A DNA stretch of 64,000 nt, from assembly GCA_963771025.1 (NCBI GenBank), contig CAVYRL010000001.1:744001-808000 (forward strand). Reading direction: 5' to 3'. Source of the stretch: Miltoncostaea sp963771025 (lineage in GTDB: Bacteria > Actinomycetota > Thermoleophilia > Miltoncostaeales > Miltoncostaeaceae). Made by a program: the position numbers and the translations under genes. The notes beneath the pieces were generated by a model. The model searched no databases. It saw nothing but the letters and a program-made list of their open reading frames with translations, and had not been told where the DNA came from. This document shows, piece by piece, positions 8,198 through 16,105 of this stretch; position 1 is the first letter of the stretch, and each line of letters starts with the position of its first letter.

Positions 8198-9724
8198 TCA
8201 GCCCGTGCCGTAGCCGCCTCCGCCCGGGGTTTCGATCCCCAGGACGTCTCCGGCCTTCAGGTCTCCGCGCCACTTGGCGGGCAGCGCGATGCCATTCCGG
8301 GTGGTGCGGCCGGGTGCGCCGTCCGCTCCTCCGGCGCGCCCCTTGGGCGAGCGGCGGCGGCGCTCGGCGATCACCGAGGCCTCGGCGTCCACCAGCACGC
8401 GCACGCGGCGCTCGATGCCGTCGCCACCGCGGTGCGCGCCGTCGCCTCCGGTGCCCCGGCGCAGCCGGTAGGTCTCGACCCGCAGGGGGAAGGCCGTCTC
8501 CAGGGCCTCGACGGGCGTGTTGAGGGTGTTGCTCATCGCCACGTGGACCCCCGAGGGGCCGTCGGCCCCGGCCGAGCCGCCCTGGCCGCCGCCCAGGGTC
8601 TCGTAGTACGTGAAGCCGGGAGCGCCGATCGTGAGGTTGTTCATGGTCCCCTGACCCTGGGCCGGAACGTCGACCGCCTGGCCGAGGGCCGCGAACACGG
8701 CATCGACGATGCGGCTGGAGGTCTCCACGTTGCCGCCGGCCACGGCGGCGGGCGGCGTCGCGTTGACGAGGGTCCCGGGAGGCGCGATCACCTCGACCGG
8801 CGCGAAGGCTCCGGTCGAGGCCGGGATGTCCGGGTCGGTGACGCAGCGCACCACGAAGTAGACGGCCGAGCGGGTCACCGCGAGGGGGCAGTTGCAGTTG
8901 CCGGGGCCCATCGGGTCGGTGCCGGTGAAGTCGACCGACATGCGCTCGCCGTCGATGATCACGGCGACCCGGATACAGATGTCCTCCTCGGTGACGCCGT
9001 CGCCCTCCATCGCCTCCTCGGCCGCGTAGCGGCCGTCGGGCATCTCGGCGATGGCGGTCCGGGTGCGCCGCTCGGCGTAGTCGAGGAGGTCGGCGAGAGC
9101 GTCCTCGACCAGCTCCGCGCCATGGCGCTCGACGACCTCGGCCAGGCGGCGCTCGGCCAGGCGGTGAGCGGCCAGCTGGGCGCGCAGGTCTCCCTCGCGC
9201 TCCACCGGGGTGCGCGTGTTGGCCAGCAGCAGGTCGAGGACGTCGCGCAGCGTCTCGCGCCCGGCGACGAGGCGCACCGGCGGGATCACGAGGCCCTCCT
9301 GCAGCAGCTCGCGCGAGCCGGCCGGCATGCTGCCGGGCGCCATGCCGCCGATGTCCGCGTGGTGGGCGCGAGTGACGGCGTAGGCCGCGGTGCGACCCCC
9401 GAGGGCGATGGCGTTGATCATCGTGAGGTCCGGCAGATGCGTGCCCCCACGGTATGGATCGTTGACCACCCATACCTCGCCGGGTACGGCGCCGCGCTCG
9501 CGGACCGCGGCGACCGCCTCGGGCATGGCGCCCAGATGCACCGGGATCGAGGCCGACTGCACCACCATCCGCCCCTCGGAGTCGAAGAGGGCGGTGCTGC
9601 AGTCGCGCCGCTCCTTGATGTTGGGGCTGAAGGCGCTGCGCACGAGCGCCGCCTCCATCTCCTCGGCGACGGCGCGCAGGGCGTTGGCCATCACCTGCCG
9701 CGTCACGGGGTCGAGGGGCCTCAT
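8198..9724 (-). CDS. hyuB: Hydantoinase B/oxoprolinase-family subunit (HyuB)
   Basis: 508 residues, full length for the hydantoinase B / oxoprolinase beta family. Together with HyuA it forms an ATP-dependent cyclic-amide hydrolase or an acetone-carboxylase-like complex. The start MRPLDPVTRQVMANALRA, the segment RSAFSPNIKERRDCSTALFD and the Gly-rich nucleic-like strand VDFTGTDPMGPGN are typical of the family. The end is also Gly-rich (GIETPGGGGYG). Its ATG overlaps the hyuA stop by four bases (ATGA), so it is translationally coupled as the second gene of the pair. No transporter or ring-opening enzyme is adjacent, so the substrate (N-methylhydantoin, 5-oxoproline or another lactam) is open. 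Confidence 0.9.
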   Translation of the reverse strand: MRPLDPVTRQVMANALRAVAEEMEAALVRSAFSPNIKERRDCSTALFDSEGRMVVQSASIPVHLGAMPEAVAAVRERGAVPGEVWVVNDPYRGGTHLPDLTMINAIALGGRTAAYAVTRAHHADIGGMAPGSMPAGSRELLQEGLVIPPVRLVAGRETLRDVLDLLLANTRTPVEREGDLRAQLAAHRLAERRLAEVVERHGAELVEDALADLLDYAERRTRTAIAEMPDGRYAAEEAMEGDGVTEEDICIRVAVIIDGERMSVDFTGTDPMGPGNCNCPLAVTRSAVYFVVRCVTDPDIPASTGAFAPVEVIAPPGTLVNATPPAAVAGGNVETSSRIVDAVFAALGQAVDVPAQGQGTMNNLTIGAPGFTYYETLGGGQGGSAGADGPSGVHVAMSNTLNTPVEALETAFPLRVETYRLRRGTGGDGAHRGGDGIERRVRVLVDAEASVIAERRRRSPKGRAGGADGAPGRTTRNGIALPAKWRGDLKAGDVLGIETPGGGGYGTG

Positions 9725-11637
9725 CCGCGCTCCATCACGATGGCGCCGATGCCGTCGACGCGCGCGGTCCAGCCCTCGCCCACCCAGCAGGTGGCGCCGT
9801 CCATCGGGACGACGGCGGGTCCGACGATCGGTGGCCCGGCATCCGAGGAGACGATTCCCGGGTCCACGCCCGGCCGCTCCGCCGCGAGGCGGATGCTGAC
9901 CGCCTCCACCGGGCGGGCCGGGTCCGCGTCGCCGTAGCGCTCGCGGTGGGCGGCGTGGAAGGTTTCGGCCAGGGCGGTCTCGGGCGCGGCGGGATCCCAG
10001 GCGACGGTGAGCGAATGGCTCTGACCGGCATAGCGGCAGTCGGCGGCGGCGCTGAGCCAGGCGCCGGGGATCTCCTGCTCGGCGCGTGCGCGCAGGGGGT
10101 CCAGGCGCGCCGCGAGGACGCCGTCATCCACGGTGGCGAGCACCGTCTGCACGTAGTCGCGGCGCTCACCGGCCATCACCAGCCCCAGGGCGGCGAGCAC
10201 CCCGGCCGCGGGCGGGGCCACCACCCGGCGCACGCCCAGCTCGTCGGCCACCGGGCAGGCGTGGAGCGGGCCGGCTCCGCCGAACGCGATCAGCGTGGCC
10301 TCGCGGGGGTCCTCGCCGCGCTCCACGCTCACCAGCCGCAGGGCGCGGACCATCTCCTGCACGGCCACGGTGATGATGCCCTCGGCGCATTCGGGCACCC
10401 CCAGGCCGAGCTCGTCCGCCAGCCTGGTCACGGCGGCGGTGGCGGCCCCCGCGTCCAGGCGGATGCGCCCTCCGAGGGGGACGTCCGTCGGCAGGCGCCC
10501 GAGAACCACGTCGGCGTCGGTGACCGTGGGGTTGACGCCCCCCAGGCAGTAGGCGGCGGGACCGGGCCGCGCCCCGGCCGAATGTGGCCCCACCCGCAGG
10601 GCGCCCCCCGAGTCGGCCCAGGCGATGCTGCCGCCGCCGGCCGAGACCGTGGCCACGTCGAGCATCGGCAGGTGCAGGGGGCGCCCCGCGATCACGTTCG
10701 TGCTGGTGCGCGCCGGGACCCCGTCGCTGACGAGGGCGACGTCGCAGGAGGTGCCGCCCATGTCGAAGGTCAGCGCCAGCCGCCGCTCGTCGCGCGCCGC
10801 CAGGCGCGCGGCCCCGATCACGCCGCCCGCGGGCCCGCTGAGGACCGTCCACGCGGCGTGCTCGGCCGACTCGGCGATGGGCAGCACGCCGCCGCTGGAC
10901 TGCATGATCGCGGGAGGGGGGAGGCCGGCCGAGGCGGCGCGCTCGCCCAGGTGCTCGAGATACCGACTCAGCACCGGGGTGAGATAGGCGTCGACCACGG
11001 TGGTCGAGATCCGCTCGTACTCGCGGATCTCGGGCAGCACCTCGCTCGAGGCGCTGACGTGCACGCCCGGAAGCGCGGCCCGCAGCGCGGCCGCCACCGC
11101 GGCCTCGTGGGCGGGATGGGCGAACGAGAACAGCAGCCCCACCGCCACCGACTCGGCGCCGTCGGCACGCACCGCTTCGACCACCCGGGCCACCGACGCC
11201 TCGTCGAGCGGGATCAGGACACCCTCCGGGCCGCACCGTTCGATGACCTCGTGGGTGCGCTCATGCGGGACCAGGGGCGGGGGGTGGTGCACCGCGAGCC
11301 GGTAGAGGTGGGCGCGGGTCTGGCGGCGCAATTCGAGCACGTCCCCGAAGCCCTCCGTGGTGATCAGGGAGGTGCGCGCTCCGGTGCCCTCGAGCAGGGC
11401 GTTGGTGCCGACGGTCATGCCGTGGGCGAAGCGCGTCACGTCGGCGGGGCCGAGGCCCGCCTGCGCGAGGGCCGCCAGGGTCGCGGTGATGACGCCCTCG
11501 CTCTGGTCCTCGGGCGTGGTCGGCACCTTCGCCGTGGTGAGACGTCCGCCGGCGACCACCGCCGCATCGGTGAAGGTTCCTCCCACGTCCACGCCGACCA
11601 GGGCGCCTTCCGGGGTCGACCCGCTCGGCTCTATCAT
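9721..11637 (-). CDS. hyuA: Hydantoinase A/oxoprolinase-family subunit (HyuA)
   Basis: 638 residues. The ATP-binding subunit of the hydantoinase/oxoprolinase family, with an actin-like (ASKHA) fold. The N-terminus has the phosphate-1 motif GVDVGGTFTDAAV, and the middle has TFDMGGTSCDVAL, the phosphate-2-like motif. VERGEDPREATLIAFGGAGPLHA is the family signature near residue 450 (split by me across two motifs: VERGEDPRE and AFGGAGPLHA). ATG 11637 is preferred over upstream in-frame codons because it follows a -10 box by seven bases. hyuA and hyuB form a two-gene operon. It is divergent from the secreted-protein gene at 11664, with start codons 26 bases apart, so the two promoters overlap. Confidence 0.9.
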   Translation of the reverse strand: MIEPSGSTPEGALVGVDVGGTFTDAAVVAGGRLTTAKVPTTPEDQSEGVITATLAALAQAGLGPADVTRFAHGMTVGTNALLEGTGARTSLITTEGFGDVLELRRQTRAHLYRLAVHHPPPLVPHERTHEVIERCGPEGVLIPLDEASVARVVEAVRADGAESVAVGLLFSFAHPAHEAAVAAALRAALPGVHVSASSEVLPEIREYERISTTVVDAYLTPVLSRYLEHLGERAASAGLPPPAIMQSSGGVLPIAESAEHAAWTVLSGPAGGVIGAARLAARDERRLALTFDMGGTSCDVALVSDGVPARTSTNVIAGRPLHLPMLDVATVSAGGGSIAWADSGGALRVGPHSAGARPGPAAYCLGGVNPTVTDADVVLGRLPTDVPLGGRIRLDAGAATAAVTRLADELGLGVPECAEGIITVAVQEMVRALRLVSVERGEDPREATLIAFGGAGPLHACPVADELGVRRVVAPPAAGVLAALGLVMAGERRDYVQTVLATVDDGVLAARLDPLRARAEQEIPGAWLSAAADCRYAGQSHSLTVAWDPAAPETALAETFHAAHRERYGDADPARPVEAVSIRLAAERPGVDPGIVSSDAGPPIVGPAVVPMDGATCWVGEGWTARVDGIGAIVMERG

Positions 11638-11644
11638 CACCGCG

Positions 11645-11650
11645 ACTCTA
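11645..11650 (-). promoter_or_regulatory. -10 box (TAGAGT) of hyuAB
   Basis: Read on the minus strand, TAGAGT (11650 to 11645) is followed by seven bases and then ATG at 11637: leaderless spacing. It overlaps the start region of the divergent secreted-protein gene. Confidence 0.5.
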
Positions 11651-11663
11651 CTGGGGAGACCCG

Positions 11664-12740
11664 ATCTCAACCGCACCACGCGCGTCGCTCGTCCTGGCCG
11701 TCCTCACCTTCGCCGCCACCCCGGCCGCGGCGGCCACCCTCCCCGTATCGGCGCCGGGGGGCCTGCTCCGGACCTCCCCGGTGACCCTGTCCTCCGGGCC
11801 GGCCAACGGCGGTCTCACCGAGGGCCTCAACGGCTGGGACGTGCTGGGCGCGAGGCCGCCGCTGCCGCGGTCGCCGGGTGTGCGGCTGGTGGGCAACACG
11901 ACACTGGTGTCGCCCCCCCTGCTGATTCCGCCCGGCTCGCAGACCCTCGCGGTCACCCTGCGGGCGCCGGGAGGCAACGGCCTGATGCTGGTCAGCGCCC
12001 GCCCCGTGGAGGGCGGTGCGGACGTCGGGCTCGGCACCCTCGAGCCCGGCGCCGCACGGCGGAGCTGGGCGGTCGGGGTGGGCGGCCTCGCCGGGCGCCA
12101 GGTGCGGATCGTGCTCGACCCGGTTCCCGCCCTCGGCACCACGCTCGACGTCTTCGGCGTCGGACCCCTCACCGCCCCCTTGCCCGGCTGGAAGGTCACG
12201 AGAGGGTCGCTCGACCGGCGCGGATCACGGACGCGTGGCGTGCTGGCCGTGGGCGACCGGCTCGGGCTGCGCTCGCCTGCCTTCGCGCTCGGGCCAGGTG
12301 CGCGAGAGCTGCTGGTGTCGGTGCGGGGCCAGGGAACGCTGCGCGCGCGCGCCGGCCGCAGGACCGCTGTCGTCAGGGCCACGACGGCCTGGCGCGACCT
12401 GCACCTGCGGGTGCGGGGCGCGCGGGCCCGACTGACCCTCACCGCGACCCCCGGGCTGGAGAGCCTGGAGCTGCGCGACATCGGGCTGATCCGCCGTCAG
12501 GTGGCGGTGCGGGCCCTCCGCGTGGGCGTGTCGGGATCGCGGCGTGTGATGCGCGGCACCCTGGGCGTCGCCGGGGCGCGGCTCGTGGTGGAGGCCCGCG
12601 CGCGGTCCGGGCGGCGCCTCGCCCGCGTCAGGGCCGACTCGCGGGGCCGCTTCGCGGTCCGCACGCCGCGCTCGGCCGGCCGGGTGACGTTGGTGGTCCC
12701 GGGCGACCGCACCCGCATCGGGACCCGCTTCAGCCGCTGA
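11664..12740 (+). CDS. Secreted hypothetical protein, apparent ATC start
   Basis: 358 residues if translation starts at ATC 11664. In-frame codons before the first ordinary start (GTG 11781) spell a classical signal peptide: STAPRASLVLAVLTFAAT followed by PAAAA. GGGGAG at 11653-11658 is five bases before the ATC, ideal Shine-Dalgarno spacing, and TATCAT at 11632-11637 could be its -10. The first codon is therefore ATC, or an ATG with a changed last base. The mature protein is Arg/Gly/Leu-rich with two beta-sandwich-like stretches and an end (RRVMRGTLGVAGARLVVEAR) resembling carboxypeptidase-regulatory or Ig-like repeats. I do not recognise the family. Its last 11 bases overlap the convergent SPOR-protein gene. 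Confidence 0.6.
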   Translation: MSTAPRASLVLAVLTFAATPAAAATLPVSAPGGLLRTSPVTLSSGPANGGLTEGLNGWDVLGARPPLPRSPGVRLVGNTTLVSPPLLIPPGSQTLAVTLRAPGGNGLMLVSARPVEGGADVGLGTLEPGAARRSWAVGVGGLAGRQVRIVLDPVPALGTTLDVFGVGPLTAPLPGWKVTRGSLDRRGSRTRGVLAVGDRLGLRSPAFALGPGARELLVSVRGQGTLRARAGRRTAVVRATTAWRDLHLRVRGARARLTLTATPGLESLELRDIGLIRRQVAVRALRVGVSGSRRVMRGTLGVAGARLVVEARARSGRRLARVRADSRGRFAVRTPRSAGRVTLVVPGDRTRIGTRFSR

Positions 12741-13554
12741 TCTGCCTCGCGTAGGCGCCGGGGAACTCCCCGCGGAGCTTCGTGGCCTGGGCGACGGCCG
12801 CGCTGCGCGCGTCGTAGGTGCCCGAGAACACGACGTAGTAGCCGGGGCGCAGATCGGGGAAGTCCGACGAGAACAGCACGCCCGCCTGCTCGCCCTGAGC
12901 CTCGAGCTTCGCCTTCGCGGCCTGCGCGGCGGAGTCGGTGCCGAGCGACGACAGGATCGCCGTCCACGCCGTGGTGCCCGCCGGCCAGTCCGAGGCCCCG
13001 GCCGGCGGCGAGTCGGTGGTCGGCGGCTCGCTGCGCGTGGTGGTGCCCGGCGTGGTGGGGGAGGGCCCGGTGACGGTGTCGAAGCCCGACGTGACGGGGG
13101 CGGTCGCGGTGCCGGTCGTGTCGGTCGGCTCGGTGAACGTGGTGTCCGGGGGCAGCGCGCCGGTGGTCGGCCCGGTCTCGGGGGGCAGCGGGACGACCGG
13201 CATCGTGTCCGTCGTCAGGGTCAGGGGCGCCGTCGGCGTCGCCGTCGAGGATGCCGTGCCGTCATCGTTGACCACCGCGTAGGCCAGGGCGCCCGCGCCG
13301 AGCCCCAGGATCACCATCGCCCCCGCGAGGACGTAGGCCGTCTTGGGCTTGCGCAGCCGGGGCGCGAGGGGGGTCGGCGATCCGCACTCCAGGCAGTAGG
13401 TCTGGTCGGGGTCGAGCTCGGCGTTGCAGACGGCGCAGCGCGGAGGGGGAGGCGGCCCCTCGGGGTCCCCCTCCCCGGGCGGGTTGCTGCGGGCCGAGGG
13501 CGCGAACCACTTGTCGGCCCCCTCCCAGCCGGTCGTGCGGGGCGGGTCGCTCAT
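12730..13554 (-). CDS. Zinc-ribbon, single-TM, SPOR-like domain protein
   Basis: 274 residues. A zinc ribbon of the C-x2-C...C-x2-C type (CAVCNAEL, then YCLECGSPTP) sits near residues 40-62. A transmembrane helix follows (about 75-95, YVLAGAMVILGLGAGALAY), then a long Thr/Pro-rich linker and a C-terminal SPOR-like domain (about 195-274: TTAWTAILSSLGTDSAAQAA, later GYYVVFSGTYDARSAA). SPOR domains bind denuded peptidoglycan at septa. The predicted topology is cytoplasmic zinc ribbon and external SPOR domain, so it may link an internal partner to the cell wall. It starts in an ATGA overlap with the upstream zinc-ribbon protein, implying a cotranslated pair. Confidence 0.75.
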   Translation of the reverse strand: MSDPPRTTGWEGADKWFAPSARSNPPGEGDPEGPPPPPRCAVCNAELDPDQTYCLECGSPTPLAPRLRKPKTAYVLAGAMVILGLGAGALAYAVVNDDGTASSTATPTAPLTLTTDTMPVVPLPPETGPTTGALPPDTTFTEPTDTTGTATAPVTSGFDTVTGPSPTTPGTTTRSEPPTTDSPPAGASDWPAGTTAWTAILSSLGTDSAAQAAKAKLEAQGEQAGVLFSSDFPDLRPGYYVVFSGTYDARSAAVAQATKLRGEFPGAYARQISG

Positions 13555-14189
13555 GCGGGGGGCGGTGTCGAGAGGGCGACGGTCGGCTGGTCCTCGGCCG
13601 GCGGCAGTGGCGCCACCTCGGCACCGCACTTCCAGCAGAAGCGCGCCTCGGCGATGAACGGCGTGCGGCACACAAGGCAGCAGCCCACGCTGGGATCGGG
13701 CGGCGTGCGCGCCCTGCGTGCCCGCCTCTGGGCGTCGACCTCGCTGAGGCGCCCGTCGATGTCGCGCACCGTTTCGTCCAGCTCGGCGATCTCCTGAGCC
13801 CGCAGGCGCATGACGTCCTCGGTCAGCATGTCGCGCCGGTACAGCTCGAAGGCCAGCCCGCCGAGGTCGTAGACCGCCACCTCGCGCCGGGCGACGAGCT
13901 TCTTGCGCGTGCGGCGCAGGCGACCCGGGCGCACGGGCGCGGATTCGGACTCGGACTCGGACTCGGCCGGCGTCTCGGCGGCGGGGACCACGGCCGTCTC
14001 GCCGTCGGCCGGGGCCGGCGTCGCGGGAGCGCCGGGCTCGTCGGCGGCGGGGGGGCCGGGCGCCGGGCTCCGTCGCGAGAGCCACCGCCTCTTCGGGGGC
14101 GGGGCGACGACCTCCTCGGACGAGGCGGGCGCCTCCTCGGCAGGCGCGGGCGGGACCGGAGGGTCGGGAGGGGTCGGGTTGGGGCTCAT
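13551..14189 (-). CDS. Zinc-ribbon protein with coiled-coil region
   Basis: 212 residues. A Pro/Ala/Glu-rich N-terminal half (about 1-95) leads to a basic patch (RRTRKKLVARRE), a helical segment likely to form a coiled coil (ELYRRDMLTEDVMRLRAQEI through DGRLSEVDAQRRARRAR), and a C-terminal zinc ribbon (CLVCRTPFIAEARFCWKCG). No transmembrane helix is visible, so it is probably cytoplasmic and may partner the zinc-ribbon end of the SPOR-like protein encoded immediately downstream (four-base ATGA overlap). The start is ATG 14189; a TACCAT box lies 14 bases upstream on the minus strand. I know of no assigned function. Confidence 0.7.
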   Translation of the reverse strand: MSPNPTPPDPPVPPAPAEEAPASSEEVVAPPPKRRWLSRRSPAPGPPAADEPGAPATPAPADGETAVVPAAETPAESESESESAPVRPGRLRRTRKKLVARREVAVYDLGGLAFELYRRDMLTEDVMRLRAQEIAELDETVRDIDGRLSEVDAQRRARRARTPPDPSVGCCLVCRTPFIAEARFCWKCGAEVAPLPPAEDQPTVALSTPPPA

Positions 14190-14203
14190 CAGGGGTTCGA
14201 GGC

Positions 14204-14239
14204 ATGGTAACGGGCGTCCCGGCGGGCTCCCGTTACATG
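14204..14239. promoter_or_regulatory. Perfect 8-bp inverted repeat in a divergent promoter region
   Basis: GTAACGGG at 14207-14214 is repeated in inverse as CCCGTTAC at 14229-14236, with a 14-base spacer. The similarity extends outward with one base offset (CATG on both sides). The left arm overlaps TACCAT, the likely -10 of the minus-strand zinc-ribbon operon. It sits between that operon and the HTH gene at 14268, so it is a plausible operator for that regulator. Confidence 0.45.
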
Positions 14240-14255
14240 GGCGTGAACCGGTCGA

Positions 14256-14261
14256 TATCGT
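14256..14261 (+). promoter_or_regulatory. -10 box (TATCGT) of the HTH gene
   Basis: TATCGT at 14256-14261 is six bases before GTG 14268, the leaderless spacing. Confidence 0.45.
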
Positions 14262-14267
14262 GCGGCC

Positions 14268-14603
14268 GTGACCGCGGAACCGGCGCTGCCCTGGTCCACA
14301 GAGCCGTTCGGGCCGGCTCTGCGGGCGGTGCTGGCCGCGCGGGCGATGAGCTTCCGCGACCTGGAGAGCAGGACGCTCGTGCCGGTGGGCAACCTGCACG
14401 ACCACGCGAGCGGCAAGCGCGGAGTGCCGGGCGACGATCTGCTCGCTCGGATCGCCGCGGGGCTGCGGGTGGAGCCGGATCACTTCCGCGAGTGGCGCGA
14501 GCGCCGGCTGGTCGAGGCGCTGCGCGGATACCCGGCGGTCGAGATCGCTCTCTCGCGTCGCCGGATCGCGGGCGATCTGGGCACGACGTTCAGATCCGTT
14601 TGA
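14268..14603 (+). CDS. Small helix-turn-helix (Cro/XRE-like) protein
   Basis: 111 residues. The segment from about residue 15 to 80 fits a Cro/C1-type HTH: FGPALRAVLAARAMSFRDLE (helices 1-2), then VPVGNLHDHASGKRGVPGDD (recognition helix and turn) and LLARIAAGLRVEPDHFREWR. The tail is Arg-rich. The GTG start lies six bases after a -10 box. The gene may regulate itself and the divergent zinc-ribbon operon through the inverted repeat between them. Its stop codon (14601-14603) overlaps the -35 of the SAM riboswitch promoter, so readthrough into metM is possible. Confidence 0.7.
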   Translation: MTAEPALPWSTEPFGPALRAVLAARAMSFRDLESRTLVPVGNLHDHASGKRGVPGDDLLARIAAGLRVEPDHFREWRERRLVEALRGYPAVEIALSRRRIAGDLGTTFRSV

Positions 14604-14629
14604 CGCCCGTCGCGGGTCGTCCCTATACT
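14600..14629 (+). promoter_or_regulatory. Promoter of the SAM riboswitch-metM transcript
   Basis: TTGACG at 14600-14605 and TATACT at 14624-14629, separated by 18 bases, form one of the most canonical promoters in the window. Predicted transcription starts near 14636, exactly where the aptamer begins. Confidence 0.75.
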
Positions 14630-14635
14630 GCGAGC

Positions 14636-14735
14636 CGCATCGAGAGCGGTGGAGGGACTGGCCCTTTGAAGCCGCGGCAACCAGCGCAGAGACGCGCCAG
14701 GTGCCAATTCCACCGGGCATGACCCGGAAGATGCG
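14636..14735 (+). ncRNA. SAM-I (S-box) riboswitch aptamer
   Basis: P1 is formed by CGCATC (14636-14641) and GATGCG (14730-14735). Between them are the S-box consensus blocks in order: GAGAGCGGTGGAGGGACTGG, then CCCTTTGAAGCCGCGGCAACC, read as two neighbouring blocks, then a variable hairpin (GCGCAGAGACGCGC region) and GGTGCCAATTCC. This is the classical SAM-I layout. S-box RNAs usually switch genes off when S-adenosylmethionine is high. An intrinsic terminator follows at 14766-14800. The aptamer directly precedes a threonine-synthase-like gene, which argues that this gene serves methionine rather than threonine synthesis. Confidence 0.93.
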
Positions 14736-14765
14736 AGAGCACACGGTCGGTCCTGCGGATCAATT

Positions 14766-14800
14766 GCCCTCGCCCCTTCCGGCAGAGGGTTTTCTTGTTT
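14766..14800 (+). terminator. Riboswitch expression-platform terminator
   Basis: CCCTC (14767-14771) pairs with GAGGG (14785-14789), followed by TTTTCTTGTTT. This is a short GC stem plus a T-rich tract, about 30 bases after the aptamer and about 25 bases before the metM start. It would end transcription when SAM is bound. Confidence 0.65.
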
Positions 14801-14826
14801 CTGTGGCGAGACCGATCGGGGGGCCT

Positions 14827-16074
14827 GTGACGCACGTGTCGGCGGCGACCGCGCTGCGATGTAAGGAATGCGAGCGAACGACCGGCCTCACCGCCGCGTA
14901 CGTCTGCGAGTACTGCTTCGGGCCGCTCGAGGTGATGTACGACACCGAGCGCATCGCCGCCAGCGTCAGCCGCGAGAGGATCGCCGCCGGCCCGCCCTCC
15001 CTGTGGCGCTACCGCGACTTCCTGCCGTGCTCGCCCGAGGACGAGTACGCCGGACTGCCGTCGGGGATGACCCCGCTGGTCAAGGCCCCGCGCCTCGCCG
15101 CGGCCCTCGGCCTTGGCGAGGTCTGGGTCAAGAACGACACGGCCAACCCGACCCACAGCTTCAAGGACCGCGTCGTGTCGGTCGCCCTCGAGAAGGCCAA
15201 GCAGCTCGGCTACACCGTCGTCGCGTGCGCCTCGACCGGAAACCTCGCCAACTCGGTCGCCGCCCACGCGTCGGCCCACGGCCTCGCGAGCTACGTGTTC
15301 GTGCCGGCCGATCTCGAGGAGCAGAAGATCGTGGCCACCGCGGTGTACGGCACCAAGCTGATGGCCGTGGACGGCAACTACGACGACGTCAACCGGCTCT
15401 GCATGGAGCTCGCGAGCGACCGGCCCTGGGCGTTCGTCAACGTCAACGTGCGGCCGTATTACTCCGAGGGTTCCAAGACGCTCGCGTACGAGGTCGCCGA
15501 GCAGCTCGGGTGGACCATGCCCGACCGCTGCATCGTGCCGATCGCCTCCGGGTCGCTCTACACCAAGATCAACCGGGGCTTCCACGACCTCATCGACACC
15601 GGCCTCGTGGACGGCGACGTCCCCGTGCTGAACGGCGCCCAGGCGCTCGGCTGCGGCCCGGTGGCGGCCGCCTACGACGCCGGCCTCGACTTCGTCGCGC
15701 CGGTGCGGCCGTCCACGATCGCCAAGAGCCTCGCGATCGGCAACCCGGCCGACGGTGTCTTCGCCCTGGACGTCGCCCGGGCGACGGGTGGCTCGGTCTC
15801 GGCCGTGACCGAGGAGGAGATCGTCGAGGGCATCGAGTTGCTGGCCCAGACCACGGGCATCTTCACCGAGACCGCGGGCGGCGTCACCACCGCAACCCTG
15901 GCCAAGCTGGCCCGGGCCGGCGAGATCGGCCCCGATGAGCGCGTCGTCGTCTACATCACCGGTGACGGTCTCAAGACCCTCGACGCCGTCGCGGACCGCG
16001 TCGAACGCCACCCCATCCAGGCCACCGTCGCGAGCTTCGAGACCGCGATGGGCGAAGCCCGTCTGATCGCCTGA
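14827..16074 (+). CDS. metM: Threonine-synthase-like PLP enzyme, probable MetM (homocysteine synthesis)
   Basis: 415 residues from GTG 14827. A fold-type II PLP enzyme of the threonine synthase family. An N-terminal CxxC...CxxC ribbon (Cys12, 15, 27, 30) precedes the PLP-lysine motif NPTHSFKDR (Lys113), the phosphate-binding ACASTGNLANS segment and IASGSLYTKI. By sequence alone it would be called threonine synthase (O-phosphohomoserine to threonine). Two contextual facts point elsewhere: a SAM-I riboswitch controls it, and the next gene, 31 bases on, encodes a Gly-Gly-ending sulfur carrier. The MetM/MetO pair described in Streptomyces makes homocysteine from O-phosphohomoserine with a thiocarboxylated carrier, and I infer the same here. 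The start is inferred: in-frame codons further upstream run through the riboswitch. Confidence 0.75.
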   Translation: MTHVSAATALRCKECERTTGLTAAYVCEYCFGPLEVMYDTERIAASVSRERIAAGPPSLWRYRDFLPCSPEDEYAGLPSGMTPLVKAPRLAAALGLGEVWVKNDTANPTHSFKDRVVSVALEKAKQLGYTVVACASTGNLANSVAAHASAHGLASYVFVPADLEEQKIVATAVYGTKLMAVDGNYDDVNRLCMELASDRPWAFVNVNVRPYYSEGSKTLAYEVAEQLGWTMPDRCIVPIASGSLYTKINRGFHDLIDTGLVDGDVPVLNGAQALGCGPVAAAYDAGLDFVAPVRPSTIAKSLAIGNPADGVFALDVARATGGSVSAVTEEEIVEGIELLAQTTGIFTETAGGVTTATLAKLARAGEIGPDERVVVYITGDGLKTLDAVADRVERHPIQATVASFETAMGEARLIA

Positions 16075-16105
16075 TCGTGTCCCTGCTCGCGCCCAAGGAG
16101 ACCAC

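Noticed and set aside
14827..16074. Plain threonine synthase (thrC) call
   Set aside because: The SAM-I riboswitch and the Gly-Gly carrier next to it fit homocysteine synthesis better. The plain call remains possible until a second thrC is found.
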